In this document: positions 1 through 7,418 of the stretch, piece after piece
How positions within the stretch are numbered: position 1 is the stretch's first letter
How the letters are laid out: the number at the start of each line of letters is the position of its first letter
From: Burkholderiales bacterium
GTDB lineage: Bacteria; Pseudomonadota; Gammaproteobacteria; Burkholderiales; Burkholderiaceae_C
Assembly (NCBI GenBank): GCA_017302655.1
Contig: JAFLDE010000028.1
Coordinates: 1-40,868 of the forward strand
Length of the DNA stretch: 40,868 bases
Reading direction: 5' to 3'
Notes under the pieces: generated by a model
What the model was told of the DNA's origin: nothing
Seen by the model: the letters and a program-made list of their open reading frames with translations, nothing else
Database searches by the model: none
Translations under genes and position numbers: made by a program

Positions 1-231
1 ATGAGCCGGCGCGGCAACTGCCACGACAACGCGGTGGCCGAGAGCTTCTTCCAACTGCTCAAGCGCGAGCGCGTGCGCCGGCAGATCTATGCGACGCGCG
101 AAGACGCCAAGTCCGACGTCTTCAACTACATCGAGATGTTCTACAACCCGACACGGCGACACTCGAACAACGACGGGCTATCCCCAGCGGCGTTCGAGCA
201 GCGCCATTCCCAGGGGCTCACGGGTGTCTAG
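1..231 (+). CDS. IS3-family transposase (OrfB), C-terminal part only
   Basis: This is the last 76 residues of an rve/DDE integrase-type transposase. The stretch DNAVAESFFQLLKRE carries the final catalytic Glu of the DDE triad, with the Lys seven residues later that is usual for IS3-family OrfB. It ends with the typical FYNPTRRHSNNDGLSPAAFE tail. The first ATG of the window is internal to the protein, and the N-terminal part lies outside. The IS should end about 18 bp past the stop codon, near position 249 (the sequence there reads GGCGATTCA). Directly beyond that, an unrelated TPR reading frame begins in mid-protein, so this element has truncated that gene. Family assignment is confident; the exact IS name cannot be given. 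Confidence 0.9.
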   Translation: MSRRGNCHDNAVAESFFQLLKRERVRRQIYATREDAKSDVFNYIEMFYNPTRRHSNNDGLSPAAFEQRHSQGLTGV

Positions 232-249
232 GAAACCCGGGGCGATTCA
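232..249 (+). mobile_element. Probable right end of the IS3-family element
   Basis: The stretch after the transposase stop (AAACCCGGGGCGATTCA) looks like the terminal repeat of many IS3-family elements, which commonly end in CA. In-frame TPR-protein sequence (TLGPNINNPS) resumes just after it, which fixes the edge to within a few bases. The left end is outside the window, so neither the matching inverted repeat nor the target duplication can be checked. Confidence 0.5.
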
Positions 250-621
250 CGCTGGGCCCGAACATCAACAACCCGTCGCGCGGGCCGGAGCGCGAGATCC
301 GCCGCTATGTGGCGCTCGCCCAGCAGGCGGCCGCCGCTTCGCCGGGGGCGGCATCGCCGCTGGAGCGGGCGCTGATCCAGGCCATGGCGGTGCGCTACGG
401 CCGCGCCGAGGCGCAGGCGCAGAAGCTCTACGAGGCGCAGGGCAGCGCGATGTGCACGAGCCGCAAGAGCGATCGAAAGGTCGACCCGCAGGAGCTGGCC
501 TATGCGGCGGCCATGCGCGATGTGCTGCAGCAGTTCCCCGCGGACCCGGACGCCGTCGCCCTGTATGCCGACGCGGTGATGAGCACCCTGCCCTGGGACT
601 GGTGGGACAGGCAGACCGGGT

Positions 622-647
622 AGGGCCTGCTAACGCTACGGGAAGCC
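622..647 (+). repeat. Left terminal inverted repeat of element 1
   Basis: This 26-bp arm is perfectly complementary to 865-890. Its first bases, with the preceding T, form the TAG stop codon that interrupts the TPR frame. Confidence 0.9.
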
Positions 648-864
648 GCGCGAACGGGTCTGGCCGGTCGCCAGCCTAGGCGCCGGCGTGAAGGTGGATG
701 CGCATCCACCGAACGGCGGCAACAACGGATGACGGCCGGCCAGACCCGTTCCCTTCGGGTTGCCACCAGACAAGGGCGCCCACTTCGTTGCGAAGCTCGC
801 TGGGGCCCGCAGCCCCAGCTTCCCTTCGCGCCTCGTTGGCGCCCTTTCTGGATGGCAACGCGCT

Positions 865-890
865 GGCTTCCCGTAGCGTTAGCAGGCCCT
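865..890 (-). repeat. Right terminal inverted repeat of element 1
   Basis: This is the exact reverse complement of 622-647. It ends in GCAGGCCCT, directly before TPR sequence resumes. Confidence 0.9.
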
Positions 891-1142
891 CGCCGAACGG
901 CGAGGTGGGCGAGGTGATGACCCGCCTGGCGGCCACCAGCCGCCAGCACCCGCAGCACACCGGCGCCCTGCACTTCTATGTGCACGTGGCCGAGCATTCG
1001 CCCGACCCGCGCCAGGCCGAGCCGGCCGCCGACGCGCTGGCCACGGTGGCGCCGGAGTCGCCGCACCTGGTGCACATGGGCAGCCATATCTACAAGCAGC
1101 TTGGCCGCTTTGCCGACGGCAGCCGCGCCAACGAGCAGGCCT

Positions 1143-1169
1143 AGGGAAGCGCTGAACCGGTCCCTGTGG
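1143..1169 (+). repeat. Left terminal inverted repeat of element 2
   Basis: This 27-bp arm is perfectly complementary to 1391-1417. It differs in sequence from the terminal repeat of element 1 apart from the leading AGGG. Confidence 0.9.
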
Positions 1170-1390
1170 AGCGCGTTTGCGAGAGAACCGGCCGGCTCGT
1201 AGACGGCGCGCGAAGGTCGGACTCGCCGTCCGACTGCCGAGCGCGCCAACGACCGAGCAGGCCGGTTATTTCGCAAACCCTTCGGGCCATCGACTTTTCG
1301 GGCGATGGCCGGCGTTGCGAACCTTGCCCAGGCGCGAGCCTGGGCGGCGGCTCGCGCCTTGGCCAGTCATCCCGAAAAGTCGCGGCGCGC

Positions 1391-1417
1391 CCACAGGGAC
1401 CGGTTCAGCGCTTCCCT
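1391..1417 (-). repeat. Right terminal inverted repeat of element 2
   Basis: This is the exact reverse complement of 1143-1169. TPR coding sequence (LTVQKRF) resumes at its end. Confidence 0.9.
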
Positions 1418-2342
1418 GACCGTGCAGAAGCGCTTCGACGCCCTGCTGCAGGCGCAGGGCGTGGAGCGCAGCGGCCGCTGGGACGGCCACCACCTGCACT
1501 TCCTCTGGTACGCGGCGCTGATGGAGGGGCGCAGCAGCCTGTCGCTGCAGACGGCGCGCGACTACGCGCAGCGCTTCGGCAAGGCCAGCGGCAGCGCGGG
1601 CGCCTACGCGCAGCTGCTGCCCTGGGTCAGCCTGGTGCGCCTGCAGCGCTGGGACGCGGTGCTGGCCGAGCCGGTGCCAGCCGCGCCGGCGGGGCCCGGC
1701 CAGGGCGCGGAGCTGCTGCAGGTCTATGTGGCCCACGCGCGCGGCCTGGCGCAGCTGCATACCGGCCAGCTGGCGCTGGCCAAGGCCGAACTCGCCACCG
1801 TGGAGCGCCTGCAGCCCCTGCTCAAGGACGCCACGCTCTGGGGCGAGAAGAAGCCGCCCAAGATGGCGACGCTGCTGCAGACCAGCTTGGCCGGCGCCAT
1901 CGCCCGCGCCGAGGGGCGGCACGAGGCCGCGATCGCGCTGCTGCGCCAAGCCGCCGATCTCGACGACGAACTCGGCAACGACCCGCCGATGCTTGGCGGC
2001 GGCGCCCGCCTGACGCTGGCCGGCGCACTGCTCGCCGCTGGCCAGCTGGACGAGGCCGAGCGCGAGATCCAGGAAGCGCAGCGCCTGAACGGCCCCAGCA
2101 CCTGGGTGCACCTGGCGCTGGCGCAGCTGGCCGAGCGGCGCGGTGCGCAGGACGAGGGCAGCCGGCAGGTGGCGCTGGCGAAGGCGGCGTGGCGGGCGGC
2201 GGATGGGGCGGAGCTGCCGAGGCTGTAGCGCGGGGCGAAAGGGCAGGGCGCCTGCTCTGCCTTCAGCAGCAGTTCGGGCCGTTCAGGCAGCTCTCGCGTG
2301 GAGGACCGCGACGCCCGCCGCCGCGTAGGGAGTGGCGTGCCC

Positions 2343-3077
2343 TCACAGGGCGTAGCTCAGGCTCACGTCCAGGTTGGTTTCGGCGCTCGGGTCGGTGCTG
2401 CTGAACGGGTAACCGCGCTCGTAGCTGGCGCGCACCTTCACACCCAGATGCTCACTGATCCGGGTGTGAAGGCTGCTCTCCAGGGTGCGGTAACGCTCCC
2501 CACGGCTTTGTTCGTGTGCGAACTCCAGGCGCCACTCGACGCCGGGGCGGAGCTTCCAACGCGCCTGCGCGGCGATGGTGCCCAGGCCCTCACGCGCCGT
2601 GGCGCCGCCCTCGACGCGCGCCACGCGGTAGCCGGCGCCTGCCTCCAGGGTCAAAAGCAGGGGTTCGACGGGCCGAAAGCGTCCGCCGAAGCCAGCGCGC
2701 AAGGCCTTGGCCTGCACGTAATAGCCACTGGCGTTGCGCCGCCAGCGTGGGGACACGTAGCCGAACAGTGCCTGGTCCTGAAGGTCGTGGCGGTACTTAA
2801 GGCGCAGGTCGTAGCGATCGCGGTCGAGTTCGGCCTGGTTGCCGGGGATCTTCACGTACTCGCGGTCCAGGTCGAACTCCAGGCTCAATTCGCTGCGCTG
2901 GTGGCGCCGGCTGAGGTCGGCGCTGGCCGTGTAGCGGCGGGTCTTGGACTCCGAATCGCTGAGCTGCAGGCCCAGCGCGAGGTCGCCGGTCCAAGCCTGG
3001 ACTGGCGTGGCTGCCTCGGCATGGGCCGCGAGATGGGCCGCGCCGACCCAGCACAGGAGCAGGGTTCTGGTGATCAT
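2343..3077 (-). CDS. DUF481-like outer-membrane protein
   Basis: This 244-residue protein starts at MITRTLLLCWVGAAHLAAHAEA, a clear Sec signal peptide with an Ala-x-Ala-like cleavage site. The mature part is made of alternating amphipathic strands such as YDLRLKYRHDL, FGYVSPRWRRN and VEWRLEFAHEQSRG, and it ends in an aromatic/hydrophobic strand (DVSLSYAL). This is the pattern of the salt-induced outer-membrane protein family (YdiY/DUF481). The frame is open 71 codons further upstream, but that extension lacks protein character and would run into the divergent neighbour. It is divergent from the L,D-transpeptidase gene with 79 bp between starts, so the promoters share a short region. Its function is unknown; a role in envelope stress is only a guess. 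Confidence 0.75.
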   Translation of the reverse strand: MITRTLLLCWVGAAHLAAHAEAATPVQAWTGDLALGLQLSDSESKTRRYTASADLSRRHQRSELSLEFDLDREYVKIPGNQAELDRDRYDLRLKYRHDLQDQALFGYVSPRWRRNASGYYVQAKALRAGFGGRFRPVEPLLLTLEAGAGYRVARVEGGATAREGLGTIAAQARWKLRPGVEWRLEFAHEQSRGERYRTLESSLHTRISEHLGVKVRASYERGYPFSSTDPSAETNLDVSLSYAL

Positions 3078-3156
3078 GGGCGCATAGCGTAGCGGCCGCA
3101 AAAATGGGGTGCTAGCCTGCCGGGGCCATCCACGCTCCACGAGTCTTCGCCACACC

Positions 3157-4233
3157 ATGAAGCCCGATGCCTTGCCCGTTTGGCGCCGTCGTCTGTTCCT
3201 GACGGCGGGCGCCGCCACCCTGGCCGGCGTCGCGGCCGACAGCGCCGCCACCCCGGTGTGGGGCGCACGCGAGTCCAGCCCGGCCGACACCCTGCCCGAG
3301 GCCCTCCAACCGGGGCAGTGGATCTGGTTGGCGGCCGAGACCGGCGGAGGGCCTTTGCTGATGCTGGTCAGCCTGACCGAGCAGCGCGCCTACCTGTACC
3401 GCAACGGGGTGCGGGTGGCCATCAGCACGGTGAGCACCGGCAAGCCGGGTCACGAAACCCCGACCGGGGTCTTCACCGTGCTGCAAAAGGACAAGAACCA
3501 CCACAGCAGCCTCTACAACAACGCGCCCATGCCCTACCAGCAGCGCCTGACCTGGGACGGCGTGGCCCTGCACGCGGGCGGGCTGCCGGGCTACCCTGAG
3601 TCGCATGGCTGCGTGCACCTGCCGAGCGAATTCGCGCGGCGCTTGTTCGCGATCACCCATCTCGGCATGACGGTGGTGGTGGCGCGGCAGGGGGTGTCGC
3701 CGACCAGCGCCGTGCACCCCGGGCCGCTGGCGCCGGTGCGCAGCGATGGCAGTGCCCCCCTGGACCCCCCGCGCCTGAGCGAGGGCGAGGCCTGGCGCTG
3801 GACCCCTGAGGCGGCGCCCGGCGACGGCCCGCTGGCTCTGGTGCTCAGCCTGAGCGACCTGCGCCTGGTGGTGCTGCGCCAGGGGCTGGAGATCGGCCGC
3901 AGCCGCATCGTGCTTCGCCAGGGGGCGCCGGCTCCCGGCTGGGGCACCCACGCCTACGTGATGGGCGAGGGCACGCTGCCCGGAGAGGTGGCCGGCTACC
4001 CGGTAGGACAGGCTCCTGCCTGGTTCGGCCTCGCCCTACCTGGACAGGAGGCGGAGGCCGGTCAGCCGCTGGACCGCACGGCGCTGGAGCGGGTCTCGCT
4101 GCCGTCCGGCTTTCTGGCGGCCTTGCTGCCCGGCTTGCGGCCCGGCAGCGTGCTGGTCGTGACCGATCAGGCGATCCTGCCCAGCACCACGGGGCCGGCG
4201 CGGCGACTGATCGACGACCTGCCTCCGCACTGA
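3157..4233 (+). CDS. L,D-transpeptidase (YkuD domain), Tat-type signal, with degenerate second domain
   Basis: This 358-residue protein should cross-link peptidoglycan or attach proteins to it in the periplasm. The start at MKPDALP places a twin-arginine signal (WRRRLFLTAGAAT) at residues 9-25. The YkuD domain follows at about residues 50-185: a substrate-strand region (VSTGKPGHETPTGVFTV), the conserved His in VALHAG, and the catalytic SHGCVHLP with its nucleophilic Cys. Residues of about 210-350 repeat the same strand order: PLALVLSLSDLRLVVLRQG mirrors PLLMLVSLTEQRAYLYRNG, and VSLPSGFLAALL..GSVLVVTDQ mirrors VHLPSEFARRLF..GMTVVVARQ. The second copy has lost the SHGC motif. It therefore looks like an internal duplication with a catalytically dead half, perhaps for binding or stability. 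Confidence 0.9.
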   Translation: MKPDALPVWRRRLFLTAGAATLAGVAADSAATPVWGARESSPADTLPEALQPGQWIWLAAETGGGPLLMLVSLTEQRAYLYRNGVRVAISTVSTGKPGHETPTGVFTVLQKDKNHHSSLYNNAPMPYQQRLTWDGVALHAGGLPGYPESHGCVHLPSEFARRLFAITHLGMTVVVARQGVSPTSAVHPGPLAPVRSDGSAPLDPPRLSEGEAWRWTPEAAPGDGPLALVLSLSDLRLVVLRQGLEIGRSRIVLRQGAPAPGWGTHAYVMGEGTLPGEVAGYPVGQAPAWFGLALPGQEAEAGQPLDRTALERVSLPSGFLAALLPGLRPGSVLVVTDQAILPSTTGPARRLIDDLPPH

Positions 4234-4566
4234 AGCGGCAAACCCGGCCCGCGGTCGCGCGGCCCCGCCGCAGCCCCGGCATCCGCTGAAGCCCGCCAGC
4301 CCGGCCCGCACCCGGATGAGACGCCCTGCCTGCAGGGCCGTGGCCGATGTCGGAATCCTTCAAGACCCGCGCGGGCCGCGAGGTCAGGATGCCGCCATGA
4401 ACCGGCTTGCGTCAGCCCCCATCCCGTCGAAGGGCACCGCCGCCCGCGCGCCTGGGGGCGCCGGGCTGGCGCTGGGCTCAGCCCGTGCCCTGCCCGTTGA
4501 TCGCCTGGAGGCCGGGCGCCGCTTCACCTTCGTTCAGCCCTGTCTTCTTACACCACGCGGAACCCC
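4234..4566. other. 333-bp stretch without a convincing gene
   Basis: This lies between the L,D-transpeptidase and the small beta-barrel gene. Open frames exist (for example from 4407), but they have no protein character and run through the start of the next gene in another frame. It holds GC-rich short palindromes such as CCCTGCCTGCAGGG near 4325, none followed by a T-tract. It presumably carries the promoter of the downstream gene, which I cannot place. Confidence 0.5.
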
Positions 4567-5157
4567 ATGAAGAACCTCGATCCCCTGTTGTCCACGCGCT
4601 CGCTCGCCATGGCTTGGATGCTGACGGCGGTCAGCGGCCACGCAGCTGCCGCCGAGCCAGCGAGCTGGCGATGGAGTGCCGATCTCTCCTGGGGACGTAT
4701 CGATCGCCCGTGCCCGGCACTTGGGCGCTGCAGCCCGGTCGAGCTCTCTGGGCGCCTGCGCCTGGCGCATGCGCTGAGCCCGCATTGGGCGTTGGAGCTC
4801 GGCAGCTTGGCAGTGGACGGCGAGTGGGGCCTGGCGACTGCAGCGGCCAAGGTCTCGGGGGCCGGGGTGGCGCTGGTGGGCTCGCTGCCCGTCGCGGCGG
4901 ACTGGTCGCTGCTTGGGCGGGCCGGCGTGGCGAGTTTGCGTGGCAGCTACCGGCCCGAAGCTTGGAAGCCAGCCAGCACGCAAGCGCGCAAGACCGGGCC
5001 CTGGTTCGGGGGCGGCCTGCGCTGGCAGCTGTCACCACGCTGGCATGTGGAGGCACACGCCGACTGGGCGCGGGCGAATCTGCGCCTGGGGGCGGGCGCC
5101 GAAGCGAGCGCGCACACGGTGCGCTGGGTGGGCGTGGGCGGCGGCCTGAGTTTCTGA
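4567..5157 (+). CDS. Small outer-membrane beta-barrel protein
   Basis: This 196-residue protein begins with a charged N-terminus and a hydrophobic segment (SLAMAWMLTAVSGHAAAAEP) that fits a signal peptide cleaved near Ala-30. The remainder alternates amphipathic strands rich in W, G and A (WRWSADLSWGRI, LSGRLRLAHAL, WALELGSLAVDGEW, VEAHADWARANLRLG). It closes with WVGVGGGLSF, a C-terminal Phe strand of the type recognised by BamA. The size suits an eight-stranded OmpA/OmpX-like barrel. Two cysteines (PCPALGRCSP) early in the mature part could form a disulfide. The GGDEF gene follows tail-to-tail 13 bp away. The specific function is unknown. Confidence 0.7.
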   Translation: MKNLDPLLSTRSLAMAWMLTAVSGHAAAAEPASWRWSADLSWGRIDRPCPALGRCSPVELSGRLRLAHALSPHWALELGSLAVDGEWGLATAAAKVSGAGVALVGSLPVAADWSLLGRAGVASLRGSYRPEAWKPASTQARKTGPWFGGGLRWQLSPRWHVEAHADWARANLRLGAGAEASAHTVRWVGVGGGLSF

Positions 5158-5170
5158 GCCTGGGCCGGCG

Positions 5171-6412
5171 TCAAGCGGGCTGTGCCTGCGGCTCGCCGTC
5201 GGCTGACAGGTTCTCGTGCGCGAGGCTGCGGTTGCGGCCACTGCGTTTGGCGGCGTAGAGGGCCTCGTCGGCGCGCTTGAGGGTGCTCCGCCAGTCTTCG
5301 GCCGCCGGGCGGAACCGCGCGCAGCCGACGCTGACGGTGATGAGCAGCTCGCCCAGCGGCGTCTGCTCGACGCGGCGGCGCAGGCGTTCGGCGATGGCCG
5401 GTGCGTGTGCGGCGGCCTCGGCGGGGATGAGCAGCAGAAACTCTTCACCGCCGATGCGAAAGCGGCCGTCGTAGTCGCGCAGTTCGTCGGCCACCAGCTG
5501 CGTGACGTGGCAGATCGCGCGGTCGCCGATCTCGTGCCCATGGTGGTCGTTGATGCGCTTGAAGTGATCGATGTCGAACAGGATGAGCGCGAAGGGTTGC
5601 TGCAGGCGCCGGGCGCGCGCCTGCTCGGGCGTCATGCTCTGCTCCAGGCTGCGGCGGTTGCGCCAGCCGGTCATCGCGTCGCGCTCAGCCAGCGCGCGCA
5701 GCTGCCGCGCCTGACCGACGATGACGACGAACGCGCAGCCCATGCCGCTGAGCAGGATGAAGAACAGCAGGGCCAGCTGGCCTGAGGTCTGGAGGAAATT
5801 GCTGCCCATCAGCGTCAGTTCCTGGGCCTGGCCGCTGAGCACGAGCACGAGGCGCAGTGCGTGCTGCAGCACGTTGAACAGCTGCAGGGCGGCCAGCGGC
5901 ACGAACTCGGAGCGCCAGCCGAAGCCGGGGCTGCGCCACATGGTCCAGAGCATGGCGAGGTTGATCGCCATGAGCGAGGGCCACAGCAGCATCAGCCGGT
6001 GCTCCACGCTCTGGCGCATCCAGGGCAAGCCATGTGCGGAAAACACCAGCAGCGCCAGCACACCGAGCAGTGGCCAGCCTGGCCGCAGGCCCAGGTAGCG
6101 GCGCAGCCCCACGAGCAGCGAGGCATACGCGGCCACCAGCAGGGTGTTGATGAACGCCGGTGCCAGCCAGTAGGGGGGCTTGCCACCAAAGAGCAGCAGG
6201 GCCAGGGCACTGTTGGCGAAGAACAGGCCCCCCGCGAACGCCCAGTCGCGCAGGCAGCGCTGTTCGGCATGGGCCAGGTACAGCGCGAGAAAGCTGGCGG
6301 CCATGATGGCCGCAGCCAGGCAAATGGTTGCCGACAGCGTGAAGGCGTCCAAGGCCTGCTCCCTGCACCGCGCTGGGGCGGTTCTTTTCTGGTTGTGGTT
6401 GCGGCGCAGCAT
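5171..6412 (-). CDS. Membrane-bound diguanylate cyclase (GGDEF domain)
   Basis: This makes the second messenger c-di-GMP from two GTP. From the ATG at 6412 it is 413 residues. About seven hydrophobic helices fill residues 20-225 (for example TLSATICLAAAIMAASFLALYLA and LALLFFILLSGMGCAFVVIVG). The GGDEF domain follows from about residue 245: DAMTGWRNRRSL, FDIDHFKRINDHHGHEIGD, then GGEEF at about 321-325. An RxxD inhibitory site (RDYD) sits five residues before GGEEF, so product feedback is likely. The start is uncertain. A GTG at 6424 is in frame, and a TTG at 6352 (LDAFTLS) has the better ribosome-binding site (GGGAG six bases upstream). The membrane part resembles no named sensor domain that I can identify. 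Confidence 0.9.
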   Translation of the reverse strand: MLRRNHNQKRTAPARCREQALDAFTLSATICLAAAIMAASFLALYLAHAEQRCLRDWAFAGGLFFANSALALLLFGGKPPYWLAPAFINTLLVAAYASLLVGLRRYLGLRPGWPLLGVLALLVFSAHGLPWMRQSVEHRLMLLWPSLMAINLAMLWTMWRSPGFGWRSEFVPLAALQLFNVLQHALRLVLVLSGQAQELTLMGSNFLQTSGQLALLFFILLSGMGCAFVVIVGQARQLRALAERDAMTGWRNRRSLEQSMTPEQARARRLQQPFALILFDIDHFKRINDHHGHEIGDRAICHVTQLVADELRDYDGRFRIGGEEFLLLIPAEAAAHAPAIAERLRRRVEQTPLGELLITVSVGCARFRPAAEDWRSTLKRADEALYAAKRSGRNRSLAHENLSADGEPQAQPA

Positions 6413-6527
6413 GCCACAACGCACCAGCGGGTCGGCGCTCTTTCCCCTTCATGCGGACCCGGGTCTTCACCCTGGTGGCGAAGACCGGAAGCTCAGCTGG
6501 GTGGCAGAGGCTTCCTGGTGATCCGGC

Positions 6528-7358
6528 TCAGCGGGCTTCCAGAAAGCGCCGGCGGTAGCTGGCCGGCAGGTCTTGCAGAGGCAGTAGCAGTGGGAAGTCG
6601 GCGCAGCGGAAGTCGGCGTCCCAGGCCGGGGCGCCGAGGATGCGGGCGTTGGCGTTCAGGTAGGCGCGCAGCAGAGGCGGGGCAGCCGGCGGCTCCACCA
6701 GCGCCGAGCGCGGGGCGAGGGCCGGGTGCAAGGGCAGGCGAGGGCGCACGCGCCATTCGATGCCGGCCATCTGCGTCTCGGCCAGGCGGTTCCACAGGGC
6801 CCAGGCGGCGCTGCCGCCGTCCAGCGCGGGCACGCTGGCGCTGCCGAGGAGGAGGTCCAGGCCGAGCTGCTGCATGCGCTGGGCGATGGCGCCCCACATC
6901 ATGAGCATGGCGGCGCCGCGGCGGTGCTCGGGGGCCACGCAGGCGCGGCCCAGTTCGCCGATGCGGTTGCGGTGGCTGCGCAGGCGGGTGAGGTCGAAGG
7001 CCGTCTCGGCGTAGAAGCCGCCCACGCGCAGGGCGGCCGAGGCGCCAAGGAGGCGGTAGCAAGCCACCACAGGGCCGGGGGCGCCGTCTTCCGTTTGCTC
7101 TCGCACCAGCAGGTGCTCGCAGTGGGGGTCGAACTCGTCGGCATCCAAGCCATACGGGGTGCCGGCCGGCGGGCTCAGGCGGGCACCCAGCTCCAGGGCG
7201 AAGACACGAAAGCGCAGGCGCTGGGCTTCACGCACCTCGGACGCATCGCGGGCCCAATCGCAGCGCAGGCGGGGTGCGGCGTCTCGCGCGGCAGGCGCCG
7301 GGAGGGAGGGCAGGTGCAGGGCCGACGCGTTCATGGCAGGCAGAAGAAGGGCTGTCAT
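6528..7358 (-). CDS. OlsB-like N-acyltransferase (GNAT fold)
   Basis: This 276-residue protein resembles the Acetyltransf_5 group (ornithine-lipid and acyl-homoserine-type N-acyltransferases). Markers are LRFRVFALELGAR near residues 48-60, the DEFDPHCEHLLVRE segment, VVACYRLL, the RIGELGRACVAPEHRRGAAM motif for the acyl/CoA moiety, and a long C-terminal region with LNANARILGAPAWDADFRCADFPLLL. In this family the enzyme moves a 3-hydroxyacyl chain from ACP to an amine such as ornithine. The OlsA acyltransferase that would complete ornithine-lipid synthesis is not in the window, so the substrate is unproven. The first ATG is used; another in-frame ATG lies at 7334. It sits 60 bp downstream of ppx on the same strand. 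Confidence 0.8.
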   Translation of the reverse strand: MTALLLPAMNASALHLPSLPAPAARDAAPRLRCDWARDASEVREAQRLRFRVFALELGARLSPPAGTPYGLDADEFDPHCEHLLVREQTEDGAPGPVVACYRLLGASAALRVGGFYAETAFDLTRLRSHRNRIGELGRACVAPEHRRGAAMLMMWGAIAQRMQQLGLDLLLGSASVPALDGGSAAWALWNRLAETQMAGIEWRVRPRLPLHPALAPRSALVEPPAAPPLLRAYLNANARILGAPAWDADFRCADFPLLLPLQDLPASYRRRFLEAR

Positions 7359-7418
7359 GAGCCGCCATGGTGTCGCGAGCGTGTGGCGCGGCGGTGACCG
7401 CGCGATGACGTTTCGGTG

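Larger units (their letters stand above)
621..890. mobile_element. Inverted-repeat element 1 (about 269 bp), multi-hairpin, no coding capacity
   Basis: It is bounded by a perfect 26-bp inverted repeat, 622-647 against 865-890, starting AGGGCCTGCTAACGCTACGG. Inside, arm A is a perfect 15-bp repeat (653-667 with 736-750) enclosing the 18-bp palindrome GGTGGATGCGCATCCACC (693-710). Arm B is a 22-bp near-perfect repeat (759-780 with 838-859) enclosing GCTGGGG/CCCCAGC (799-805 with 813-819). The 9-mer CCCTTCGGG (751-759) separates the arms. Removing 269 bp rejoins the flanking TPR frame exactly (G|SPNGEV), and no target-site duplication is visible. It resembles a MITE or a large structured palindrome. 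I do not recognise the family, and the ORFs inside it carry no recognisable protein. Confidence 0.8.
1142..1417. mobile_element. Inverted-repeat element 2 (about 275 bp), same layout as element 1
   Basis: It is bounded by a perfect 27-bp inverted repeat, 1143-1169 against 1391-1417, starting AGGGAAGCGCTGAACCGGTC. Arm A pairs 1175-1198 with 1255-1278 (24 bp, few mismatches) and encloses GGCGCGC/GCGCGCC (1205-1211 with 1241-1247) and GTCGGAC/GTCCGAC (1216-1222 with 1228-1234). Arm B pairs 1291-1312 with 1361-1382 and encloses a perfect 10-bp hairpin (1331-1340 with 1349-1358). CCCTTCGGG (1278-1286) sits between the arms, at almost the same offset as in element 1. Like element 1 it starts TAGGG, ends CCCT, and has GCGCG just inside the terminal repeat. 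Family comparison of the TPR protein suggests the original junction was A|LTVQ, which implies about 274 bp inserted. No target duplication beyond at most 2 bp is apparent. Confidence 0.8.
250..2228 (+). pseudogene. TPR-repeat protein gene, 5'-truncated by an IS and split by two insertions
   Basis: Three blocks read as one protein of a large bacterial TPR family. Block 1 (250-620) runs from LGPNINNPS to LPWDWWDRQTG. Block 2 (891-1141) runs from SPNGEVGEVMTRLAATS to HLVHMGSHIYKQLGRFADGSRANEQA and holds the family's conserved HMxSHIYxxxGR segment. Block 3 (about 1416-2228) runs from LTVQKRFDALLQAQG through HHLHFLWYAALMEGRS to the natural stop. Between the blocks lie two inverted-repeat elements, and each places a TAG stop in frame exactly at its left edge. 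The N-terminus was lost to the IS3 element. The blocks themselves have no internal stops or frameshifts, so the insertions look recent, or else they are removed from the transcript. No intact product can be translated from the DNA as it stands. Confidence 0.85.

Noticed and set aside
698-1144. Separate small gene spanning element 1 and the second TPR block
   Set aside because: Its first half is the inverted-repeat element and its second half is the middle of the TPR gene. The apparent start is inside the insertion.
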